This document shows, one piece after another, positions 42,645 through 51,255 of a stretch of DNA of 64,000 bases. Source of the stretch: Actinoplanes cyaneus (GTDB lineage Bacteria; Actinomycetota; Actinomycetes; Mycobacteriales; Micromonosporaceae); assembly GCF_016862095.1 (NCBI RefSeq), contig NZ_BOMH01000058.1:1-64000 (forward strand), in the 5' to 3' direction. The position numbers and the translations under genes are program-made. The first letter of the stretch is position 1. Every line of letters begins with the position of its first letter. The notes below the pieces were generated by a model, which searched no databases, was not told the origin of the DNA, and saw only the letters and a program-made list of their open reading frames with translations.

Positions 42645-43367
42645 ATGGCCGTTCTGCTGATCACCGGTGCCGGGGGCGCGGTCGGCGGCATGCTCCGCGA
42701 CCGGCTCGGCCACCACGAGCTGCGACTGACCGATCTGCACCCGGCCGAGGGCATCGCCGCGCTGGACGTCACCGACGGCGACGCGGTCGAGAAGGCCTGC
42801 CAGGGCGTGGACGCGGTCGTGCACCTGGGCGGGTACGCCGACGAGGCGCCCTTCGACGACCTGCTCGAGGTGAACGTCCGCGGCACCGAGCGGGTGCTGG
42901 CCGCCGCGCAACGCGCCGGGGTGCCCCGGGTCGTGCTCGCCTCCAGCAACCACGCGGCCGGCCGTCATCCGCGGTGCGACGACCTGGCCGACGACGCGAT
43001 GCCGTGGCCCGACTCGTACTACGGCTGGAGCAAGACCGCGATCGAGAGTCTCGGCCGGCTGTGCCACGACCGGTACGGCCTTCACGTGATCTGCCTGCGG
43101 ATCGGCGCCTGCAAACCGGAGCCGGTCGAGTCGCGCGACCTGTCCGTCTGGCTCTCGCCGGACGACCTCGCCCGCCTGGTCGAGGCGTCCCTGACCGCGA
43201 CCGGCTTCCACCTGGTCTGGGGCGTGTCGGCGAACACCCGCCGGTGGTGGTCGGCCGCGGGCGGTGCGGCGATCGGCTACCACCCGCGCGACGACGCCGA
43301 GCGCTGGGCCGCGACCGTCCGGGAGTCGGACGAGAGGACACAGCAGACCGTGGGAGGGAGAGCCTGA
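42645..43367 (+). CDS. uronate-dehydrogenase-like NAD-dependent epimerase/dehydratase
   Basis: The 240-residue extended-SDR protein has LLITGAGGAVGGMLRDRLG, VVHLGGYADEAPFDDLLEVN, the catalytic YGWSKTAIE (YxxxK), then LRIGACKPEP, LSVWLSPDDLARLVEASL and WGVSANTRRWW. The order and wording of these blocks match bacterial uronate dehydrogenases, which oxidise galacturonate or glucuronate to the aldarolactone. The ATG at 42645 has no strong ribosome site. Coupled by TGATG overlap to the next small gene. Placement near an alginate lyase suggests uronic-acid use, though alginate monomers normally follow a different route. Confidence 0.82.
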   Translation: MAVLLITGAGGAVGGMLRDRLGHHELRLTDLHPAEGIAALDVTDGDAVEKACQGVDAVVHLGGYADEAPFDDLLEVNVRGTERVLAAAQRAGVPRVVLASSNHAAGRHPRCDDLADDAMPWPDSYYGWSKTAIESLGRLCHDRYGLHVICLRIGACKPEPVESRDLSVWLSPDDLARLVEASLTATGFHLVWGVSANTRRWWSAAGGAAIGYHPRDDAERWAATVRESDERTQQTVGGRA

Positions 43368-43636
43368 TGACCTGGCTGGAGTTCGCGCTGTTGCACACCT
43401 CGGAGCCGACGACGGTCCGGGTCGCGGCCCGCCGCGGCAACCGCTTCGCGCAGCCGACCACGATCGGCCCGTGCGTCGTCAACCGCAAGGTCGTCTTCTG
43501 CCCGCCGGATACCGACGTCCCGCCGGGCTCCCTGGTCTACCTGCCGACGGGCCAGACCAGCCGGGTCCGCGCGGCCTGCCGCCTGGACGCGCACGGCTAC
43601 CGCCTGCCGGGCCACCTCCAGCTCGACCTGGAATAG
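43367..43636 (+). CDS. small hypothetical protein coupled to the uronate-dehydrogenase-like gene
   Basis: An 89-residue protein starting in a TGATG overlap with the previous stop, with GGGAGGGAG nine bases upstream. It is rich in beta-prone stretches (TVRVAARRGNRFAQ, GSLVYLPTGQTSRVRAACRL) with two Cys (CVVNRKVVFCPP) and resembles no family I know. It ends two bases before the stop of the converging NYN gene. Confidence 0.7.
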   Translation: MTWLEFALLHTSEPTTVRVAARRGNRFAQPTTIGPCVVNRKVVFCPPDTDVPPGSLVYLPTGQTSRVRAACRLDAHGYRLPGHLQLDLE

Positions 43637-43638
43637 CG

Positions 43639-44415
43639 TCAGGAGCGGCGGCGGCGGTCGCGGACGTAGATGATCGCGGTCTTGCCCTTCTCCGTGGGGC
43701 GGCGCTCCGACTCGAACAGGCCGGTGGCCGTGAGCAGCTCGCTGAGCTTGGTGTAACCCCAGTTCCGCGCGTCGAAGTCGGGGCTCTGCTTGAGCAGGAT
43801 GTGCCCGACCGCGGCCAGCGACGCCCAGCCGTCGTCGTCGGAGGCCGCCTCGACCGCGTTGCGCAGCTTGTTGACCAGCGCGCTGTCCGACTTGAGTCGC
43901 GCGCCGGAGAGCGGCGACCGCTGCGCCGCGGTGGGGGCGTCGGCCGGCTCGGACGGGCTGTGCGGAACGGTCAGGTTCTCGGTGTAGATGAACTTGTCGC
44001 ACGCCGCCACGAACGGTTTCGGGGTCTTGCGCTCGCCGAAGCCGTACACGATCAGGCCGGACTCGCGGATGCGCGCCGCCAGCCGGGTGAAGTCGCTGTC
44101 GCTGGAGACGATGCAGAAACCGTCGAGGCGCCCGGAGTAGAGCAGGTCCATCGCGTCGATCACCATCGCCGCGTCGGTCGCGTTCTTCCCGGTCGTGTAC
44201 GCGAACTGCTGGATCGGCTGGATGCTGTACGCCAGCAGGTGTTCCTTCCAGCCGCGCAGGTTCGTCCCGGTCCAGTCGCCGTAGGCGCGTTTGACGTGCG
44301 CCGTCCCATACTTCGCGACCTCGGCGAGCAGCCCCTCGACGATCGCCGGCTGCGCGTTGTCCGCGTCGACGAGCACGGCCAGTCGCGCGGCGCTCTCACT
44401 GGTGCTGATGCTCAT
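43639..44415 (-). CDS. NYN-domain (PIN-like) ribonuclease with OST-HTH/LOTUS domain
   Basis: The 258-residue protein has an N-terminal NYN domain: AVLVDADNAQPAIVEGLL supplies acidic residues D17 and D19. TTGKNATDAAMVIDAMDLLY and FCIVSSDSDFTRLAARI supply the others. A linker leads to a C-terminal OST-HTH/LOTUS-like winged helix (LVNKLRNAVEAASDDDGWAS through NWGYTKLSELLTATGLF). The layout matches LabA/MARF1-type proteins thought to cut or bind RNA. GGAGAAGGAAACG precedes ATG 44415. A glpD terminator hairpin lies immediately upstream, so it is transcribed separately. Confidence 0.9.
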   Translation of the reverse strand: MSISTSESAARLAVLVDADNAQPAIVEGLLAEVAKYGTAHVKRAYGDWTGTNLRGWKEHLLAYSIQPIQQFAYTTGKNATDAAMVIDAMDLLYSGRLDGFCIVSSDSDFTRLAARIRESGLIVYGFGERKTPKPFVAACDKFIYTENLTVPHSPSEPADAPTAAQRSPLSGARLKSDSALVNKLRNAVEAASDDDGWASLAAVGHILLKQSPDFDARNWGYTKLSELLTATGLFESERRPTEKGKTAIIYVRDRRRRS

Positions 44416-44437
44416 CGTTTCCTTCTCCACGGGCGGA

Positions 44438-44460
44438 CGGCCCCGACCTTACCGGGGCCG
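44438..44460 (-). terminator. hairpin terminator after glpD
   Basis: CGGCCCCG (44438-44445) and CGGGGCCG (44453-44460) form a perfect 8-bp stem with a seven-base loop, 14 bases downstream of the glpD stop codon on the minus strand. Confidence 0.7.
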
Positions 44461-44473
44461 GCCACCCTCGGCA

Positions 44474-46189
44474 TCACACCGCGAGGGGCGCCACGTCCGG
44501 CGCGTCGCGGCGGATGGCGTCGGCGGTCTCGTCGTCCGGCTGTTCCTGGGCGGCGAGCTCGGCGACCACGCGTGCCTCGTACCGCGAGATCTCCTTCTCG
44601 GTCTCCGCGTCGTCCCAGCCCAGGACCGTGGCGATCAACCTCGCGGTGGTCCGGGCCGCGGCGACGCCACGGTCCGCCGTCTCGAAGGAGATGCGCGTAC
44701 GGCGGGTGAGCACGTCCTCCAGGTGGCGTGCGCCCTCGTGACCGGCCGCGTAGACGACCTCGGCCCTGAGGTAGCCGGCCGCCCCGCCGAGCGGCTCCCC
44801 GAGCGCCGGGTCCGCCTCGATCAGCGCCAGCACCTCGTCCGTGAGGGTCCCGTACCGGCGCAGCAGGTGCTCGACGCGCGACACCGGGAGGTGGTGGGCG
44901 CGGGCCAGCTGCTTGCGCCGGTTCCACGCCGCGCGGTATCCCTCCGCGCCCAGCAGCGGCACCTGCTCGGTGCACGACGGCGGCACCCGCATGCCGAGCT
45001 GCCCGGCGGCGGCGTCCACCGCGTCCCTGGCCATCACCCGGTACGTCGTGTACTTGCCGCCCGCCACCACGACCAGGCCCGGCACGGGCGTCCCGACCGC
45101 GTGCTCGCGCGACAGCCTGGCCGTGCTGTCCGCCCGCGCCGACAGCAGCGGCCGCAGCCCGGCGTACACCCCCTGCACGTCGTCGGGGGTCAGTGGGGTG
45201 GCGAGAGCCTTGTTGACCTCGTCGAGCAGGTAGTCGACGTCGGCCCGGGACGCCGCCGGGTGCGCCTTGTCCAACTCCCACGCGGTGTCGGTGGTGCCGA
45301 TGATCCAGTGCCGGTCCCACGGGATGACGAACAGGACGCTCTTCGCCGTACGCAGGATCATCCCGGTGTGCCCGGCGATCTTCTCGCGCGGCACCACGAG
45401 GTGGATGCCCTTGCTGGCCGTGATCCGGAACTGCCCGGGTTCGCCGTCGAGCATCGCCTGGCTGTCGCCGGTCCACACGCCGGTCGCGTTGATCACCGTG
45501 CGCGCCCGGATCTCCAGCTCGGCCCCGGTCTCGGCGTCCCGGGCGCGGACCCCGGTCACGCGCCGGCCGTCCCGGAGGAACCCGATCACCTCGGTACGGG
45601 CGGCGACCCGCACGCCGTACGCGGCAGCGGTCCGCACCAGGAACATCGTGTGCCGCGCGTCGTCCACCTGCGCGTCGTAGTACCGGATCGCGCCGACCAG
45701 CGACTCCGGCCGCAGCGACGGGAACGCCCGCAGCGCCTCGGTGCGGCTCAGGTGCTTGTGCGCCGGCACACCGGCTCCACCGTTGCCGGCCAGCGCCAGA
45801 ATGTCGTAGAGCGCGATGCCGGCTCCGACGTAGAGACGCTCCCACGCGCGGTGCTGCAACGGGTAGAGGAACGGCACCGGCCGGACCAGGTGCGGCGCGA
45901 GCCGGTTGATCAGCAGGCCGCGCTCCTTGAGCGCCTCCCGGACCAGCGCGAAGTCGAGCATCTCCAGGTAGCGCAGGCCACCGTGGATCAGCTTGCTGGA
46001 CCGGCTCGACGTGCCGCTCGCGAAGTCGCGCGCCTCCAGCAGGCCCACCGACAGCCCGCGGGTCGCCGCGTCCAGGGCCGCGCCCGCGCCGACCACGCCG
46101 GCGCCCACCACCAGCACGTCGAGCTCTTCACGTGCCATCGCCTTCAGGGCGGCTTCCCGCGACTGTGCCGAGATCGCTCCGGTGTTCAT
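44474..46189 (-). CDS. glpD: glycerol-3-phosphate dehydrogenase (respiratory, FAD-dependent)
   Basis: The 571-residue GlpD/GlpA-type flavoprotein oxidises glycerol-3-phosphate to dihydroxyacetone phosphate and passes electrons to the quinone pool. The FAD-binding VLVVGAGVVGAGAALDAATR starts near residue 25, followed by SSRSSKLIHGGLRYLEMLDF, INATGVWTGDSQ and GGKYTTYRVMARDAVD. The C-terminal GlpA/DAO-C domain is complete. ATG 46189 is preferred over ATG 46195 because AGGAAGG is spaced seven bases from it. Divergent from an IclR gene with an operator between them, as in streptomycete gylR systems. glpF and glpK are not in the window. Confidence 0.94.
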   Translation of the reverse strand: MNTGAISAQSREAALKAMAREELDVLVVGAGVVGAGAALDAATRGLSVGLLEARDFASGTSSRSSKLIHGGLRYLEMLDFALVREALKERGLLINRLAPHLVRPVPFLYPLQHRAWERLYVGAGIALYDILALAGNGGAGVPAHKHLSRTEALRAFPSLRPESLVGAIRYYDAQVDDARHTMFLVRTAAAYGVRVAARTEVIGFLRDGRRVTGVRARDAETGAELEIRARTVINATGVWTGDSQAMLDGEPGQFRITASKGIHLVVPREKIAGHTGMILRTAKSVLFVIPWDRHWIIGTTDTAWELDKAHPAASRADVDYLLDEVNKALATPLTPDDVQGVYAGLRPLLSARADSTARLSREHAVGTPVPGLVVVAGGKYTTYRVMARDAVDAAAGQLGMRVPPSCTEQVPLLGAEGYRAAWNRRKQLARAHHLPVSRVEHLLRRYGTLTDEVLALIEADPALGEPLGGAAGYLRAEVVYAAGHEGARHLEDVLTRRTRISFETADRGVAAARTTARLIATVLGWDDAETEKEISRYEARVVAELAAQEQPDDETADAIRRDAPDVAPLAV

Positions 46190-46336
46190 GACCATTCCTT
46201 CCTGAACCCAGTCGAGGGTGCGGTCGACGGCCGTTCGCCACTGTCGCTGCCGTCCGATCGGGGCGGATGCCGGCGCCGGTCCTCCCTGTCCCGATCGCGA
46301 CGCTATGAAGCGAACGGAGCCGCGGCAACGGTGACC

Positions 46337-46353
46337 GTGCGACAATGTCGCAC
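46337..46353. promoter_or_regulatory. perfect palindromic operator in front of the IclR gene
   Basis: GTGCGACA-A-TGTCGCAC is a perfect 8-bp inverted repeat around one base, ending one base before the IclR ATG (46355). Its size and place suit IclR autoregulation, and it could also influence glpD, whose start is 148 bases away. Confidence 0.75.
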
Positions 46354-46354
46354 G

Positions 46355-47116
46355 ATGCCCGGCCTGATCCAGTCCATCGAACGGTCGTCGGCCGTCCTGC
46401 GGCTGCTCGCGGCCGGTCCCGGCCGGCTGCGGGTCAAGGAGATCGCCGACGCCCTCGGCCTGCCCAAGTCCACCGCCCAGAGCATCCTGCGCACGCTCAC
46501 CGCGATCGGGTTCGCCGAGCAGGACCCGCGCACCGCCCGCTACCGCCTGGGCCGCGGCCTGCTCGACCTCGCCTCCACCGGCCTGGACGCCAACCAGCTC
46601 CGGGCCGGCGCGCTGAACTGGGCCGACGCGCTCGCCTCCCGCAGCGGCGAACAGGTGCACGTCGGCGCGCTCGGCGACGGCGGGGTGCTGATCGTCCACC
46701 ACGTGTTCCGCCCCGACGACTCGGCGCAGTCGATGGACACCGGCAGCGTCGTGCCGGCGCACGCGACGGCGCTGGGCAAGGTGTTGCTCGCCTACCGGGC
46801 GGCGGCCGCGGAGGATCTCGCCGGGAGCGGGCTGGACGCGTACACCAGGAGAACCGTGACGACCCGGCCGGCCCTCGCCCGCGCGCTCGCCGAGACCCGC
46901 GCCCAGGGCTGGTCACTGTCGGTCGAGGAGTGGCAGGCCGACCGGGCCGGGATAGCCGCGCCGCTGCGCTCCTACGGCGGGCTGGTGATCGGCGCGATCG
47001 GCATCAGCGGTCCCGTCGAGCGGCTCTGCGACACCCGTCGCCAGGCCCGGCCCGCCCTGGTCGAGCACGTGGTCGCGGCCGCCCGGGCGATCACCCGCGA
47101 CCTGGCCGGGCCGTGA
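46355..47116 (+). CDS. IclR-family regulator (GylR-like)
   Basis: The 253-residue regulator has a winged helix (RLRVKEIADALGLPKSTAQS with SILRTLTAIGFAEQD, residues ~27-62). The IclR effector-binding GAF-like domain follows (RSGEQVHVGALGDGGVLIVH, VVPAHATALGKVLLAY, WQADRAGIAAPLRSYGG). Divergent placement to glpD is the arrangement of GylR-type regulators that repress glycerol catabolic genes until glycerol-3-phosphate binds. The ligand here is inferred from context only. The translation start abuts a perfect palindrome. Confidence 0.9.
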   Translation: MPGLIQSIERSSAVLRLLAAGPGRLRVKEIADALGLPKSTAQSILRTLTAIGFAEQDPRTARYRLGRGLLDLASTGLDANQLRAGALNWADALASRSGEQVHVGALGDGGVLIVHHVFRPDDSAQSMDTGSVVPAHATALGKVLLAYRAAAAEDLAGSGLDAYTRRTVTTRPALARALAETRAQGWSLSVEEWQADRAGIAAPLRSYGGLVIGAIGISGPVERLCDTRRQARPALVEHVVAAARAITRDLAGP

Positions 47117-47350
47117 CCGGCCGCCACGTCCCGGCCACTGATGAGGGACCAGTGCTACCCGCATCCGCGTCGTCCTGTGACTGTTCCCGGTCCTGCGAGT
47201 TGCCCGGCAGGGGCACACTGCAGTGATCCGCTTCGATACTCTTCTTCCGTTGAACCGGGGGAGTGGCGGAGCGGTACTCCTCTGTGACCGGTTGGGCACC
47301 CAGGAGCGTGAATGCCGGTCGCCATGTCTCCGACACAGAGAAGGTGCAGC

Positions 47351-47905
47351 ATGACGTACCCCGACCCGACTGCCGGACCGAACTACTCGCCGTCGCACGA
47401 GCCGGCGACGTACCAGCCGCCCACGTATCAGCCGCCGGCCTATGAGCCGCCCGCGCAGGCCACGCCGCCCGGGCAGGCCACCCCGCCCGCGCCGCGCCAG
47501 TCGGCACCGCCGCAGCAGCCGCCCGCGCAGTACGCTCCCGGCGCGCAGACACAGTACGGGCAGCCGGCGCACGGGCAGCCTGGTCAGTACGGGCAGCCGG
47601 CCGGGCCGGGGCAGCCCGGCTCGCAGGGCGCGCCGCAGGTCCCGCCGCCGGCGATGCCCTACCAGAACTGGGTCTCCGGAGACGCCTCGCACGACAGCGC
47701 CCAGCGGCAGATCGACCTCGCCGAGAGCGCCGCTCGGGGCAAGCGGGACATCACGGTCGGCGCGATCTGGTTCGCCGTCGGCGGGATCATCACCCTCGCC
47801 ACGATGGCGTCGGCCGCGTCGGTCTACGTCGTCGCGTGGGGCCCGATGCTCTACGGCGCCTACCGGATCATCAAGGGCGTCATCGCGGTACGCAAGGTCG
47901 GCTGA
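47351..47905 (+). CDS. small Pro/Gln-rich two-helix membrane protein
   Basis: The 184-residue protein has a disordered N-terminus (Pro/Gln/Tyr-rich, with QYGQPAHGQPGQYGQPA repeats) and a short amphipathic region (HDSAQRQIDLAESAARGKRD). Two hydrophobic segments follow (ITVGAIWFAVGGIITLATM and YVVAWGPMLYGAYRIIKGVI). It resembles other actinobacterial short C-terminal two-helix proteins of unknown function. GAGAAGG lies eight bases before ATG 47351. The 234 bases upstream contain no recognised gene or regulatory motif. Confidence 0.8.
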   Translation: MTYPDPTAGPNYSPSHEPATYQPPTYQPPAYEPPAQATPPGQATPPAPRQSAPPQQPPAQYAPGAQTQYGQPAHGQPGQYGQPAGPGQPGSQGAPQVPPPAMPYQNWVSGDASHDSAQRQIDLAESAARGKRDITVGAIWFAVGGIITLATMASAASVYVVAWGPMLYGAYRIIKGVIAVRKVG

Positions 47906-48305
47906 ACCCGACCGGCTGGGCCCGGTGGTCGTTCCGGCTCGTGCGGCACGACCACCAGACCCAGCCGGAGCCGTCACCACGGCCCGTGCGGCACCCGCCC
48001 GGACCGGGCCGGTGCCCAGTTCGTGTGACGCGACCCTCCAGACCGGTCCGGAGCCCGTCAGTTCGGTCCGCGCGCACCCGTTGATTGACGTTTCTGGATT
48101 GTTGCCGTACGTTGACCGGGAAAGCGTATTCCCACACCTCACGGCTTTCTTGTGAGTCGCTTCCCGGTCCCGTGGCCACCGCTCCGGCGGTCGCGCCGCG
48201 GATCAGGTGAGGTCGACGAACTCCGGCGATCGCCCACGCGCACCCTAGTCGCCAGGGTGCGGGCGATCGCCGGAGTCGTTTCCGCCGGCCGGGACCGCGT
48301 GAGGG
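47906..48305. other. convergent intergenic region with lower-GC patch and long hairpin
   Basis: These 400 bases separate two converging genes. The segment around 48078-48150 is noticeably lower in G+C than its surroundings (for example GATTGACGTTTCTGGATTGT) and might hold a small RNA or a decayed gene, but no start, stop and ribosome-site combination supports a coding call. A long hairpin lies at 48220-48276. Confidence 0.4.
48220..48276. terminator. long bipartite hairpin, probable terminator
   Basis: ACTCCGGCGATCGCCC (48220-48235) pairs perfectly with GGGCGATCGCCGGAGT (48261-48276). After a small bulge an inner stem GCACCCT/AGGGTGC closes a seven-base AGTCGCC loop. The 23 paired bases lie 29 bases beyond the GH92 stop, between convergent genes, so it could end transcription in both directions. 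Confidence 0.7.
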
Positions 48306-51173
48306 TCAGGAGACGGCCACGTCGAAGACGTGCATGATGCCCTTGTCGGTGTGGTCGGGCAGGATCACCGCGGCCACCGTCCTGGCCGGGTCGAGCGCCA
48401 CCGGGGTCGTGGCGAAGACCCGGAACGTCCCGGTGCCCGCCGTCCCGTTGGCGTTGTTGCGCCCCTGCAGCGTGAGCGCCTCGGTGTTGCCGGCCGGCGC
48501 GGCCGCCGCCCAGTCGCCGAGGGTGACGCCGACCTGCTGGGACGTGCCGTCCGTGTACTGCACGGTTGCCGTGCCGGTGGCCGGCCCGTTGGTGGCCAGC
48601 CCGAGGAAGGACACGCTGCTAGCGGCCTTGCCGACGGTGATCTTCTGGCCGTGCGGGATCCAGTTGTCCGGCGTGCCGGGCGCGGCGGACGGCCAGGTGA
48701 AGGTCGTGCCGGCGACGGTCAGCGCGGCGCCGGGGGTGGCGCCGGCGAGGGCCAGGGCGTTGCGGGACAGCGACCAGTCACTGAGGTCCATCGAGCCGAG
48801 GTTGCCCTGCCCGTCCGGGGTGGTGCCGGCGTTGTTGCGGGCGTCGGCCCCGGCGGGGTAGGACGGCGGGACGTCGGCGGCACCGGTGCCCCACGTGCCC
48901 GGCGTGTCCGACATGGTGAAGTCGAGCGTCCCGCCGTGCCGCACGAACGACGCGTCGACCCAGGTCGCGGTCTGACGCCTGCCGTCGACGCGCAGGCCCG
49001 TGACGTACCGGCCGGTGCCCTTGGTCTTGATCTTGATGCTGTGCCCGCCACCGATCGGGTCGATCTTCACCTTGGTGAACATCGGCCCGCTGATCACGAG
49101 GTCACCGGTGCCGTAGATCGCCGGGTAGAAGCCGAGCTGCGCGAACACGTACCACGCGCTCAGCGAGCCCTGGTCGTCGTTGCCCGGCAGGCCGGACGGG
49201 GTGGTGTCGTACATCTCCGAGACGGCCCGGTGCAGGGTGTCCGACGTGCGGGCCGGTGAGGAGAGCCAGTTGTAGACCCACGGGGTGTTGAACGCGGCCT
49301 GGTTCGACAGGTAGTTGCCGGTCTGCGTGTACGCCCCCGCGTCGAGCTGCTCCATCAGCGTGTCCAGCTGCGTGGTCGCCGCCTCGACACCGCCCCGCAG
49401 GGCGATCAGCGTGGAGAGGTTCTGCGGCACCATCCACCCGTACTGGTAGCCGGTCGACTGGTTGAACTGGCCGCGCCCGGCGCCGTCCTCGCGCACCCGC
49501 AGGTCCATCGACCGGTCGAACCCGGTCCGCTCGCGCGGCCGGATCTGCTGGGTGACCGGGTCGAAGACGTTCCGCCAGTTCTGCGCGCGGGCCTGGAAGA
49601 AGTCAGCGTTCGCCGAGTCCCCGAGCCGACCGGCGAGCTGCGCGATCGCGAAGTCGTCGACCGCGTACTCCAGGACCCGCGAGGTCGCGAAGTCGCCCTT
49701 GCGGTTCTCGATCATCCCCGTCGCGAAGTACTGGTAGCCGTCGCTGCGCGTGGTCGTGGTGGCCGGCAGCTTCTGGGTCGCGATCATCGACGCGAGCGCG
49801 GCCTCCCGGTCGTAGTCGGTGGCGCCGAGGTCGTCGAGGGTGGCCAGGATGACCTGGTAGTTGTCGCCCTGCATGCGGGCCGCGCCGGGCGCCCACCGGC
49901 CGGTCTGCCGGACCATCGCCACGATCGAGCGCTGGATGTCGTTCGCCACCTGCGGGAACGTCAGCGCGAGCAGTTGTGCCTGGCTGCGGTACATGTCCCA
50001 GCCCGAGCCGGCGAAGTTGACGTTGCGGTAGAAGTGGTGCCCGCGGTCCACCGTGTGCGCCAGCCCGTCGAAGCCGACGTACTGCCCGTTGACGTCCTCG
50101 CGCACGTTCGGCTGAAGGTAGGCGTGGTAGAGCGCGGTGTAGAACGAGGTCCGCTGCGCGGCGTCGCCTCCGTGCGCGTCGATCGTGCCGAGCGCTTCCT
50201 TCCACGCTTTCGCGGCATCCCGGCGTACGTCGTCGAAGTCGTCCTTCGCCGTTTCCCTGTCCCGGTTGAGCGCCGCGTTCGCCACGCTCACATAGCTGAA
50301 ACCGGTCTTCGCGGTCACCTTGGAGCCGGGCGCGAAGGTCACCCAGCCGCCCGTGTCGTGACGGTAGTCGACGCTCGTGTCCGTGCCGGCCTTGACCGCG
50401 TGGGTACTGCCCGTGGTCAGGTCCGCGTCGTTCCAGGTGCCGTAGGAGGCGAACGGCTTGTCGTACGTCGTCGAGAAGTACGCCTTGTACGTGTTGCCGA
50501 CGTCGCACACGTCGGCGCCGTACATCCAGCCGGAGACCGTCCGCGTCGCCGGGTCGATCGTGATCTCGCTGCCGAACGACCGGTTGTTCTGCCCCGACAC
50601 GTCCAGCAGCAGCGTGGCCTTGCCGGTGAAGGCGTACCGGCTGACGGCCGTGCGTGTGGTCGCGGTCAGCTCGGCGGTCACCCCGTTGTCCAGCGCGACC
50701 TTGTAGTAGCCGGGTTTCGAGACCTCGTGGTCGTGGCTGAACCCCAGGTAGTAGCTCTTGATGTCGGTGGACGGATTCACCGGCAGGACATCCCCGGCGT
50801 ACGGGATGGCCGGGAACTCGTACCCGCCGTAACGTCCCGTGCAGCCGGTGCCGGAGTACCGCGTCAGCCCGAACCCGCGGATCAGGCTCGCGGTGTACTC
50901 GTAGCCGCCCTTCTCGCCGACCAGCGCGTTACCGGCCTGGTACGTCGTCGGGCTCGGCTGCACCATGCCGAACGGGACGGCCGCGCCGGGGAACGTGTTG
51001 CCGTACGCGTCGTTGCTCTTGTTCTGCGTCGTGTCCATCTCGGTGCCGATGAACTGGTTCACCGCGTCGGACGGCGAGAGCTCCGAGGCTGCCGCGGGCA
51101 CGGCGAGCGTCGTCAGCGACAGTACCGGCCCGAGCGCCGCGGCCAGCAGCGCTCTTCGGGGAAAGCTGATCAT
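48306..51173 (-). CDS. secreted GH92 family glycosidase (alpha-mannosidase type)
   Basis: The 955-residue protein has a signal peptide (ISFPRRALLAAALGPVLSLT, cut near AAA-SELSP). The N-terminal beta-sandwich is followed by an (alpha/alpha)6 catalytic domain with NTFPGAAVPFGMVQPSP, GWDMYRSQAQLLAL and GNDDQGSLSAWYVFAQLGFYP, all GH92 hallmarks. A C-terminal extra domain (about 830-955, with PDNWIPHGQKITVGKA) resembles an NPCBM/F5-8-like beta-sandwich. GH92 enzymes are Ca2+-dependent exo-alpha-mannosidases acting on host or fungal glycans. ATG 51173 has AGGA eight bases upstream. No sugar transporter is adjacent. Confidence 0.92.
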   Translation of the reverse strand: MISFPRRALLAAALGPVLSLTTLAVPAAASELSPSDAVNQFIGTEMDTTQNKSNDAYGNTFPGAAVPFGMVQPSPTTYQAGNALVGEKGGYEYTASLIRGFGLTRYSGTGCTGRYGGYEFPAIPYAGDVLPVNPSTDIKSYYLGFSHDHEVSKPGYYKVALDNGVTAELTATTRTAVSRYAFTGKATLLLDVSGQNNRSFGSEITIDPATRTVSGWMYGADVCDVGNTYKAYFSTTYDKPFASYGTWNDADLTTGSTHAVKAGTDTSVDYRHDTGGWVTFAPGSKVTAKTGFSYVSVANAALNRDRETAKDDFDDVRRDAAKAWKEALGTIDAHGGDAAQRTSFYTALYHAYLQPNVREDVNGQYVGFDGLAHTVDRGHHFYRNVNFAGSGWDMYRSQAQLLALTFPQVANDIQRSIVAMVRQTGRWAPGAARMQGDNYQVILATLDDLGATDYDREAALASMIATQKLPATTTTRSDGYQYFATGMIENRKGDFATSRVLEYAVDDFAIAQLAGRLGDSANADFFQARAQNWRNVFDPVTQQIRPRERTGFDRSMDLRVREDGAGRGQFNQSTGYQYGWMVPQNLSTLIALRGGVEAATTQLDTLMEQLDAGAYTQTGNYLSNQAAFNTPWVYNWLSSPARTSDTLHRAVSEMYDTTPSGLPGNDDQGSLSAWYVFAQLGFYPAIYGTGDLVISGPMFTKVKIDPIGGGHSIKIKTKGTGRYVTGLRVDGRRQTATWVDASFVRHGGTLDFTMSDTPGTWGTGAADVPPSYPAGADARNNAGTTPDGQGNLGSMDLSDWSLSRNALALAGATPGAALTVAGTTFTWPSAAPGTPDNWIPHGQKITVGKAASSVSFLGLATNGPATGTATVQYTDGTSQQVGVTLGDWAAAAPAGNTEALTLQGRNNANGTAGTGTFRVFATTPVALDPARTVAAVILPDHTDKGIMHVFDVAVS

Positions 51174-51255
51174 TTCGATGATCCTGGTGTCCGCAGAGGA
51201 CCGGCGCATGTCGGAGAATCGTCGGGCAAGCATCGCCCGGGTAAGATCACTCGGC

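Noticed and set aside
44291..46354. Large N-terminal extension of the IclR regulator
   Set aside because: The upstream frame is antisense to glpD and low-complexity; ATG 46355 gives the correct family N-terminus.
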